A program made the translations under genes and the position numbers. Below, piece by piece: positions 45,549 through 54,915 of a stretch of DNA of 64,000 bases. The stretch lies in assembly GCA_029204225.1 (NCBI GenBank), contig CM055102.1:31366607-31430606 (forward strand). Reading direction: 5' to 3'. This DNA is from Diphasiastrum complanatum. Taxonomy: Eukaryota; Streptophyta; Lycopodiopsida; Lycopodiales; Lycopodiaceae. The notes under the pieces are model-generated. The model worked only from the letters and a program-made list of their open reading frames with translations. It made no database searches and had not been told where the DNA came from. Position 1 is the stretch's first letter. Each line of letters opens with the position of its first letter.

Positions 45549-46230
45549 TGTTAAAAATTCACAATTCTAGCTTGACTAGTTTTGGTCATATGACTTGTAA
45601 ATAGTTAGATGGTCATGATGTGGCTTGTCACACGTGCCAAATAGCATAGGATTCCATTCATAAGGATGTTCTCAAGTAGACCTAAGTGTTAGAACCTTTG
45701 GAATGAGTCCAAATTATGCTTAGATACAAGGGAGAAAAAATAAGAGCTATTTTTGGTAATTTTTGCATTGTTGAGGGATCTCCAAGATTCCAACCCTAAC
45801 TTGGTAGGGATGAAAGATCCACCAAAATTAGCATTAGGGATAGGTTTAGGGCTACTCATACCTGCCCAAAACCGTGATGGATCATGTATATATAGGTGAT
45901 GATATCTCACCAAAATCAATCAAGCAATTTCATGTTTTTTCTCTCATAATGGTGCAATTGCTCTCTATGTTCATAATTGTTTGAGTACTTGTGATTACTA
46001 ATGATTATAGGATTGAATGTAGGTCTGGTGTACAGTACTCAGACTGTGGGAGGCCGTACTTTCACACGTGTGAAGCCTTCTTCAAGGATTTGGGCCATTT
46101 AGTGAGGTTCAAGCATAGATTTTTGATGGATTTTGATGGTTCAACTTGTGCTAATCTTATGAAATCATAATCTATTGTTTCCCTCATCATTTCAAGTGTT
46201 TTAGGATCCTTATTTGCTGTAATTTTTACA
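45549..46230 (+). repeat. 3' LTR of the young copia
   Basis: 682 bp, one substitution from the 5' LTR, followed by the TSD GCCCA and then gypsy gag in frame. Confidence 0.96.
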
Positions 46231-46235
46231 GCCCA

Positions 46236-47594
46236 TTCATTCAAATTACCCATATCAAGATGTATCGCGAAGAGTCTGTTCGAAACTACATTGAGCGTTT
46301 TAAACGCCTCAAAGTAGAATGTGTTGATGAAAACATCACCGAATGTATGGCCATAAAACTGTTCTTAGTTGGATTACCTAAAAACATCCACCGTGAACTC
46401 AAACCAGTTGACCTTTATGATCAACTTAAAGATGTGATGATCGATGCTATCCGTGAGGACGATGAAGGTTCCGACGATGACTTTGACCATCGTGAAAAGA
46501 AATCTAAGAATCTGGACCGTCCTAATCACCTGAAGTTTGACAATATTGCCCAATCTTCTGAACTTCTACATCAAATGGAAACCTGGCAAAAAGCTCAACA
46601 ATCTCATATGGATAAACTCACTGCCGATTTCCAAACCACCATGAAACAGATTGTTGATAAAACCTTTCCAGCAAGGAAAAATGTCTGGTGTCCAATCTGC
46701 TCACAACATCACACTGCTAATGAATGCCCTCAATTGCGAAATCATTTTCCAGCAGCCACCAGACCCACCATCTATCGAGCTTACCGCCCTTACCCTCCAC
46801 AACAACTTGTGTCACGACCAGGGTTTACCAACCACGACCAACTATACCAAATCAATACCCATCCCCACGTCAACATTTTGTCGTTAACGAAGTGTGCCCC
46901 ATGAAACGTTGTCCATTATCTTGATCCGAATACCATCGATCCGGCCACCTACTATGTGGAAGACAATACTCAACCATAGTACTCTACTGAAAAGATTGTT
47001 TGTTATACCTAAGATTCTAATGCTCAAACAGTGGATCCCAATGCCCAAGCTTACAATCCAAACCAAGCTGTCTTTGCCGCACATCAACTACCCGCAATAC
47101 GAGGATGTTTTATTTGTGCAGGTAAACATCCTAGTATTCGCTGCCCAGATAAACTCTGCTTTCCTCCAGCTTGTGAAAACTATGGTATTGAACATCATGT
47201 AAAGGACTACCCATCCCGATCTAAGCCAGCTGCTCCTGTCTGTTCAGTGCAAGTAGAAACCTTACCCATCGAAACACATCCTACTTGGGTCTTGACTCGG
47301 GCACAAACCCAATGCCAAGCCCCTATAGTTGCACCTAGCAAAACTCAACCGCAAGCTATTCCTCCAAGTGAAGATTCAACCCCGATAGTTTACCCTCACC
47401 CATATGAAGAAATTCGGCTACATCATCAGTATCGGCAGCAAATCCGCAATGCCGACCAACAATCTTCCACTTCCCATAAAGTACCTTACAAGCCCTTTGA
47501 AAGCAAAACCCTTGAAGGTACCAAAGTTTGGGGAGATTTACTACAAGCCAATGTCACTCTTCCTTTCCATGTACTCTGGAAGCATGCTGGCCAG
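46236..47594 (+). pseudogene. Large gypsy gag, segment 2 (with two zinc knuckles)
   Basis: Resumes the gag frame: FIQITHIKMYREESVRNY, IERFKRLKVECVDENI, LPKNIHRELKPVDLYD, an acidic stretch, HQMETWQKAQQSHMDKL, then CPICSQHHTANEC (C-x2-C-x4-H-x4-C, about 46690-46730). After a Pro/Tyr-rich stretch a second cysteine cluster CFICAGKHPSIRC (about 47105-47145) and CFPPACENYGIEHH appear. Stops at TGA 46902-46904, TAG near 46977 and TAA near 47010 are scattered in one frame. It ends at AGQ where the second copia is inserted (TSD GCCAG 47590-47594). Confidence 0.85.
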
Positions 47595-48244
47595 TGTGAA
47601 AGGTTCAACTAGTTTCATCACATTTTGCAATATTTCCATATTTGGCATATTGAGGCCAAAACTTGTTTTAGACTTAGAGGTTGACTTTTCAAAGTTCATT
47701 AGTCTAAATCTCATTTGAATAAACACTTTTTTGAGAGTGTGGGAAATTTAGAATGCGAGTTTGAGTAGATTCAATTTGAATAGCTGGGTACATTGAATCT
47801 AGACCCAAAATTAGTAGAGTTAGCATTTTGGTGGGAAAGCCAAGTGGCCAAATAGGGTTTGGACCTATTATAAAAGGATGTAACTCGTGGTGAGAGCAAT
47901 CTTCTCTCTTTTCTATCTCATTTCATGCTTATACATGGTTCTCTTGGGTTCTACTATCCATTGCTGCACTATCTTGGTGATTGCTTGTAATTCTACGTGT
48001 AGAATGATCTATATTTGTTATTTTTGGATCCACATGTGTGAAATAAAATAGCTTGCTGGTTTTGTATGGACAGCAACAATACATAATAATTTCATCCAAG
48101 TTTGATCAAGTTCTATTGGTGTTTGCATCTCAATTTGTGTGTAGATGCTGATGTTTCTACATTGGTGAGATTGGTAGTGTATTTCTCTTTCTAACCAAAG
48201 ATCATTCAAGTAGATTGGATCTTAAGGATCTGAAATCTTTCACA
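47595..48244 (+). repeat. 5' LTR of the older copia
   Basis: 650 bp, TGTGAAAGGTTC...CTTTCACA, TATA-like ATTATAAAAGG near 47868. Confidence 0.92.
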
Positions 48245-48256
48245 TGGTATTAGAGC
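48245..48256 (+). other. Primer binding site of the older copia
   Basis: TGGTATTAGAGC directly after the LTR, one mismatch from the initiator tRNA-Met site. Confidence 0.85.
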
Positions 48257-48325
48257 TTGTGTTTCAGGTTATGAAGGAGAAAATCAGATCTATCAATGAT
48301 TTGGTGAAGATATCAAGTCTAGAGC

Positions 48326-51310
48326 ATGCTAGAGAGGATTCTACATCAAAATAGAGTTTTTTGTTGTTTGGATGTTCAAGATGCAAATGATGATGCTTTT
48401 GTGATGTCTTCATGTATGCTTGCTAATGATGGAGATCTAGATCCTTGGTGGATTGATAGTGGAGCAAGTTCACACATGACCTTTCACAAAGAGTACTTCA
48501 CTTCTTTGTTGGCATATGGAGATGACAAGAGGGTGATCTACACGGCCAATGATGGTGAGTGTGCAATCAAAGGGATTGGCACAATTCTTATTTCTCTCTC
48601 TACAAATAGGAATGTTCATTTGGAGGATGTCTTGTTTATTCCATCTATTACTAAGAATTTGCTTAGTGTGAGTCAAATGCTAAGTAAGGGCCTCAAGGTG
48701 GAGTTTGATGGAGATGCTTGTTTGATCAAAAGAAAGGATGTCTTGATTGGAAAAGGTAAAAGACAAGGGAAGTTGTTCAAACTTGATGCTTGTGTTATTG
48801 CTAACCAAGTTGGATGTGTTGCAAGGGAGCAAATTTCTATTCAAGAGGTTTGGCACAAAAGGATGAGACACCTCAACTTCAAGTCATTGGAGGTAATGGC
48901 AAGGAAGAAGGTTGTGATTGGTCTTCCAAGTTCCTTAAGTAATGTCAAGCATGTTTGTGAGTCTTGTGATTTGTCTAAGTCACATAGACTACCTTATACT
49001 AGATCTATTTCTAGATCTACAAAGCCTTTTCAACTTGTACATTCGGATATTCATGGATTTACTACAATTAGCAATAGTGGAGCTAAGATGTATGTAGCAT
49101 TCATTGAGGATTTTAGTAGATTTTGTTGAATCTATCTACTAAAGAGCAAGGATGAAGTGTATGATGTCTTTGTCAAGTTCAAGAATGCAAGGGAGAACCA
49201 ATTTTTCACAAAGATCAAGTGCTTGAGAGGTGACAATGGTGGTGAGTACATATCTAACAAGTTCAAGGCCTTTTGTGATGAGCATGGGATCAAGAGGGAG
49301 TATACAACATCAAGGGCCCCACAACAAAATGGAGTGGCTGAAAGGAATAATAGGACTTTATGTGAAAGTGCTAAAACTCTTGATGATAGGACCAAGGAGG
49401 ATCCATCTTCAAGAAGAGGTATTTTTGTTGGATATAGTGAGGTGAGTAAAGCCTATAAGGTTTACATTCCTTCTACTAACAAAGTGATTGCTGGTAGAGA
49501 TGTCATTTTTGATGAGGGGAACATTACAAAGGTGTATTCAAGCATGATTGATGGTAGAGTGGATGGATCTAACATTCTTGATGTTGATGAGAAAGATCCT
49601 ACTTTGGATGGTGGTGATGATGGACCTTCATCAAGTCAAAAGCCAAGGAGAACATCAAGAGAAAGACAAGTACCTTCAAGGCTCACATATGATCAAAAGG
49701 GTAAACAAGTAGTTTCTGGAAATTATGTTGCTTTCCTAACCTCTTTGGATGAGCCTACAAATGTAGATCAAGCAAGGAAAGAAGAGGAGTGGATCCAAGC
49801 AATGGATCTCGAGTATCAAGCTCTTATGAAGAATGGAACATGGAGATTGGTGGAGTTGCCTAAGGACAAGAAAGCTATTGGATGCAAATGGATCTTCATG
49901 GTGAAGACAAGCCAAGATGGATCTATCAACAAGTAAATGACAAGGTTAGTGGCAAAAAGATATGCTCAACAACAAGGAATTGACTATGATGAGACCTTTG
50001 CACCCGTGGCAAAGATGGTAAGCATTGTAGTCATCATTTCACTTGATACACTTTATGGATGGGATCTATGGCAAATGGACATTTAAAATGCATTCTTGAA
50101 TGGTGATCTTGAGGAGGAAGTGTACATGGAGCAACCCGAGAGCTACATTTCATCAACAAAGCCAAATCATGCGTGTCTTCCACAAACGAGTTTGTATGGC
50201 CTTAAGCAAGCACCGAGGAGTTGGTATGCTAAGCTTGACACTTTTTTACTCTCTCAAGGCTTTGTTATGAGTGAGTATGATCATTCACTTTATTATAGGT
50301 TTGCTGGAAATGATGTTATCATCTTGCTAATCTATGTGGATGATATCATCTTGAGTGGTGGAGACAATCAAGATGTGGAGGATATCAAGAATGCTCTTAA
50401 GAAGGAGTTTGAGGTGCATGATCTTGGTAATTTGCATTACATTTTAGGAATAGAAGTCATTAGATCTTCTCAATCTACTTTCATTTGTCAAAAGAAGTAT
50501 GCTAATTCTATTCTAGAAAGATTTCATATGGTAGATGCAAAAGCTATTGATACACCTACGGAGTCTCATGTAAAGCTAACTATAAGAGGTAATGAAAGAT
50601 CATTCGAGGACATTACTCTCTATAGGAAGCTACTTGGTTCACTCATCTATCTAACCATTACTAGACTTGATCTAAGCTATTGTGTTGGAAGATTGAGTCA
50701 ATTCATGCAAGATCCTAGTGAGGAGCATCGGAAGCTAGGAAAGCAGGTTTTGAGGTACATTATTGGAACTCGAGATTTTGGCATATTGTATGAGGGATCA
50801 TCACCTAATCTTTTTGGATTTTCAGATTCGGACTATGTTGGAGATGTAATGGATAGGAAATCCATTAGTGCTTATTGTATTTTCATAGGTGATGGAGCTA
50901 TATTATGGATGTCAAAGAAACAAGCCACTATCTCATTGTCATCTGATGAGGCCAAGTACAAAGCGCTTACACATTGCACAAATGAGATGGTATGGATCAA
51001 GAGGATGATCAAGGATCTTCACTTGCTGGATTTTTCAGAGAGCCCAATCATCTTTTGTGACAATCAATCAGCCCAGATAATGTCATCCAATCCTATCTTT
51101 CATGCTAGGAGCAAGCATATTGAGATACAATATCATTTTGTGAGGGAGCGAGTCATTGCAAAGGAGGTGGAGCTTCAACATGTGTCTTCAAGGGAATGTG
51201 TAGCTGATATCTTCACCAAAGCAGTGGGAAAAGACTTGTTCATGAAGCATAGGACTTCACTTGGAGTATTATCAAAGTCTATGCTAAAACTAGTTGAAGA
51301 GGGAATGTGA
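48326..51310 (+). pseudogene. Older copia protease-integrase-RT-RNase H
   Basis: A single frame across 2,985 bp with only three stops: TGA 49127-49129 (after SRFC, where Trp TGG is usual), TAA 49934-49936 and TAA 50084-50086. Protease WWIDSGASSHMT (about 48445), ITKNLLSVSQML, zinc finger HKRMRHLNFKS...CESCDLSK, D in LVHSDIHG, D in RGDNGGEY, E in AERNNRTL. After ESAKTL the frame jumps to DDRTKEDPSSRRG, an in-frame deletion of the integrase C-terminal part. RT YVDDIILSGG is near 50335. RNase H has SDSDYVGD, with EAKY where EAEY is usual. It ends VADIFTKAVG and a purine-rich GAAGAGGGAA before the LTR. Confidence 0.92.
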
Positions 51311-51927
51311 AAGATTCAACTAGTTTCATCACATTTTGCAATATTTCCATATTTGACATATTGAGGCCAAAACTTGTTTTAGACTTACAGGTTGAGTTTT
51401 CAAAGTTCATTAGCCTAAATCTCATTTGAATAAACACTTTTTTGAAAGTGTGGGAAAGTTAGAATGCGAGTTTGAGTAGATTCAATTTGAATAGTTGGGT
51501 ACATTGAATCTAGACCCAAAATTAGTAGGGTTAGCATTTTGGTGGGAAACCCAAGTGGCAAAATAGGGTTTGGACCTACTATAAAAGGATGTAACTCATG
51601 GAAAGATCAATCTTCTCTCTTCTCTATCTCATTTCATGCTTATACATGGTTCTCTTGGGTTCTACTATCCATTGGTGCACTATCTTGGTGATTGCTTGCA
51701 ATTCTATGTAGAATAATCTATATTTGCTATTTTTTGGATCCACACGTGTGAAATACAGTAGCTTGCTGGTTTTGTACAGAAAGCAACAATACATAATCAT
51801 TTCATTCAAGTTTCATCAAGTTCTATTGGTGTTTGCTTCTCAATTTGGTGAGATTGATAGTGTATTTCTCTTTCTAACCAAAGATCATTCAAGTAGATTG
51901 GATCTTAAGGATCTCAAATCTTTCATA
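51306..51927 (+). repeat. 3' LTR of the older copia
   Basis: 622 bp, missing 27 bp present in the 5' copy (around 48138-48164), terminal CA mutated to TA; followed by TSD GCCAG. Confidence 0.92.
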
Positions 51928-51932
51928 GCCAG

Positions 51933-53060
51933 TGGAAACAACAGATCCAATCCAGTGACACCACCACTACTAACGAGTTGCCTGGAATGCCCTTACATCT
52001 AACCAATACACTCAGCGAACGAGGCAACATCAAAATCCCAGCTACCCATCATCAATCCCGTGAAGTTTTAGCAGTACTCGATGGTGGCTCCGATTTCAAT
52101 ATCATTTCCACATCCCTCATGATACAATGGAATATGAGAGACAAGCTAGCCAAACCCACTTGTCGGCTTCAGATGGATGATCAAAGTGTAGTCCGACCTA
52201 CCAGTTTCCTTCCACATGTGCTGATCAAACTAGGAGGTCTCAAGTTTTCTGTCGATCTCGTAGTACTTGATATTACCAATAATGCCTATTCTTATGAATT
52301 ACTACTTGGTCGTTTGTGGCTCACCAATGCACGAGTCATTCATGACTGGAGCAAAGGCCGAGTCACTTTTGAAAATCATGACAGTTCTGTCACCATTGAT
52401 TCAATGGGTAAACTCAAACTTGCAAGCATCCATGACAAAGGATCCTCAATCACCAACTCAGTATTTGAGCCATACCAGTCTAGCCACAAAAAAGGTCATT
52501 ATGTTAAATCTACTGATATCATAAATTGGAGTCACATTCTAGCTACCATTGATTGTGTGAATGTCGATTACTGTGCTCAACATCAGGATAATTGTACCTC
52601 TCCACTCCAGATCGATCATGACCAATTACCTGATCTGGATACACCTATCATTAATATCAATTTTGTTGATATTCTTCCACACCATGACGAGCTACTAAAC
52701 GTTGCATGGCTACCTACTAATGAATCAGATGATTTATTCATCGATGACAAGAATTTCTTACGAATTCAGAATTGCCCAGAAGATTTGGACATTTCTGATA
52801 TTCAGATCCTCAATTATATGGAGGCACTCCCACTTAGGACCTATCCACAACATGCGTCCAAGGTGGAACTAGTTGTCAAGGTTGCAATTGAAAAGCCTGA
52901 GACAAAATTCTACTGTCCCAAACGCCCACACTATCCATGGGATCTCTATGAGGAGGAGACCATCTTTCAAATTGATGATGAGATCCTCCATGATGTACCA
53001 ACCGTTCCTCATCCACACACTTCTCCACCACCAATTCCTTCTCTAAACCTGAACAATGCG
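51933..53060 (+). pseudogene. Large gypsy protease region
   Basis: Continues the gag frame from 47594. LPGMPLHLTN leads to a retropepsin motif AVLDGGSDFNIIS (about 52070-52105; D-G-G-S instead of D-S/T-G), then LLLGRLWLTNARVIHDWSKG (about 52300-52355), the second conserved protease block. A long acidic region follows with no RT motif at all. Where RT and RNase H should come, the frame runs through PSPPPIPSL-like proline-rich sequence and meets the post-RNase H linker (ALVLKSKLYTLIAGQLY) near 53040-53060. Confidence 0.82.
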
Positions 53061-54243
53061 CATTGGTCCTCAAATCTAAACTGTATACGTTAATTGCAGG
53101 ACAACTCTACAAGCAAGGGTTAGATGGAATCATCCGACGATGTCTTACTGAAGGTGAAATACCTTTTGTAATTTTCCTCACTCATGAAAGTATTGGTGCA
53201 GGCCATTTCTCTTCTAAAATAACTGCTAAGAAAATCCTCTTGGCCGATTTTTGGTGGCCAACACTCTTCAAGGATACGCACAATTACACTAAGGCTTGTG
53301 ATGTCTGCCAACGCACAAAATGCTCTCAAAAGACAGACTACATGCCTTTACACCCTGTAACCACTGATCAAGCTTTCCAAAAATGGGAAATCGATCATGT
53401 TGGACCTATTAGTCCTGCTGCTCAACACACACAATCTTGTTACATCATAGTAGCTACAGACTATTGCACCAAATGGGCTGAAGTAAGAGAGGTTCGCAAT
53501 GCTGACGCTCGTTCTATCGCAAAATTTCTCTATGAACAGGTTATCGTTCGTTTCGGATGTCCTCTAGAGCTTATTTGTGATAGGGGTACACGTTTCCTTA
53601 ACTCTGTCATAGCATATCTCCTTTCAAAAAATTTTGTGGTACATCACAAAAGTTTCCCATATTATCCATGATGCAATGGCCAGGCAAAATCCACCAATAA
53701 AATCCTATGTGAAATTCTCACCAAAACCGTCAAATCCAACCAATCTGATTGGGAACTCAAACTCCATGCTGCTCTTTGGGCTTATTGCACCACCCCAAAG
53801 CGAGCTACATGCTTAACCCCTTTCCAGCTAACATATGGCCAAGAAGCCATTATGCCTGTGGAATTCCATATCCCCTCCCTAACCTTGAGCTTGATACTCA
53901 CCAGAATCTAGAAAACAGGTTATTCCATTTGGAGCAACTCTGTGAAACACGACGGATCAGCATCCATGCTCAACAAGTCCAGAAACGATGACAAAAAGCA
54001 TGGCATGATCGATCATTGAAACTTAGAGACTTCCAGGTTGGAGATAAAGTCTTGCTATACCAGGCCAAAGCCTTCAAAGGCAAACTGAAATTTTCTAGCC
54101 AAGGCCCTTATGTCATCAAAAAAATCTTTGTCTTTGGATATGTACAACTCCAAACCCTTCAAGGCGATATCCTCGACACTGTGATCAGTGGGAGCCGACT
54201 AAGAAATTATAATGAACCTTATTTTTATCTTGATATGTATTAG
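53040..54243 (+). pseudogene. Large gypsy integrase, catalytic Glu changed
   Basis: Zinc finger H-x-H (FLTHESIGAGHFSS) and CDVCQRTKC, first catalytic D in WEIDHVGPI (about 53390), second D in ICDRGTRFLNS (about 53575), then TGA at 53669-53671 and NGQAKSTNK. The third catalytic residue is K where GQAE/VE is expected (a G-to-A change). Next WAYCTTPKRATCLTPF and LTYGQEAIMPVE, with frameshifts near 53880 and a TGA near 53988. The GPF/Y-type C-terminus VGDKVLLYQ and QGPYVIKKIF ends at TAG 54241-54243. It lacks a chromodomain, consistent with Athila/Tat. Confidence 0.87.
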
Positions 54244-54915
54244 TTGTTTTCTTTTCTACTGTTTTTCATTATTTTTTTTATTGTCTGCTTGCCTTTTCGA
54301 CAAAATTTTTGCTGTGCTTTCTTGTTCAAACCATCAAGATACTATCAGATAAGGTATACCAACAGTCTTCTCTGAGAAAAGCACAAAAAGCCATTAGTTT
54401 CAGAAGAATTGTTTCACACCATCCTAGATAGAATTCGCCTGACCCCTTTTTTAGAGTGCACGATTCATTTTTGGCCTCCGCGAATTCTGTCTCAATGACA
54501 AAAATTTCTAAAAATAGAAAAAAATAGTTTTTCTCATCAGATATCCACTGTCAGAATTCGCAAACAATTTGTTGGAGCTCCAAATGATTCCCACGATTTC
54601 TCTGCTATCTCTGCGAATTCTGATCAGACAAAGTTTTGCACTGTGAGACGTTTTTTTCTCTTTTGGCATAAAAAATCACTTACCAGAATTTTCGGACCCT
54701 CAGAAAGTTGCCTCGAAATTTGTGACCATCATTACCAAATTGTGGACACTAAGGACGATTTCTGAGTGAAGTTGCAAATTTTTTGCCAAAAAGAGTCTAT
54801 ATATAGGCCTCCACCCTTCTCTCCACGAATTCATTTTAGATTGCTACTCTCGAGTTCATGCCAAATTTTTTCAAAATTTTCAAAATTCTTAGAGCAATCT
54901 AAAGTCACTGCTATC
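54244..54915 (+). promoter_or_regulatory. Spacer with leader-like motifs and TATA-like box before the extra ORF
   Basis: Non-coding, 672 bp. GAATTC occurs at 54431, 54482, 54554, 54615 and 54827, nearly always next to CG (GAATTCGC, GCGAATTCTG), as in the gag leader. TATA-like CTATATATAGG lies at 54797-54807, about 110 bp before the ATG at 54916. The layout suggests an internal promoter and leader for the extra ORF; this is inference. Confidence 0.55.

Larger units (their letters stand above)
39982..46230 (+). mobile_element. Young Ty1/copia insertion, LTRs 1/682 different
   Basis: 6,249 bp, 682-bp LTRs at both ends, TSD GCCCA at 39977-39981 and 46231-46235, inserted in the gag of the large gypsy. 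Comparing the LTRs base by base I find one difference (G at 40177 versus A at 45744). The internal region is gag, protease, integrase, RT, RNase H in copia order, with a roughly 430-bp stretch of foreign sequence replacing the GAG-pre-integrase/zinc finger part and two CAA-to-TAA stops, so this copy is dead although very recent. Confidence 0.96.
47595..51927 (+). mobile_element. Older Ty1/copia insertion, gag-less
   Basis: 4,333 bp. 5' LTR 650 bp, 3' LTR 622 bp; they differ by about 34 substitutions by eye and a 27-bp indel, and the 3' LTR ends TA instead of CA. TSD GCCAG at 47590-47594 and 51928-51932. Gag is missing: only about 70 bp separate the primer site from a frame that begins just before protease. 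Integrase also has an internal deletion. It is related to the young copia (same DSGASSHMT and TANDGE blocks) but a different subfamily by LTR. Confidence 0.94.
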
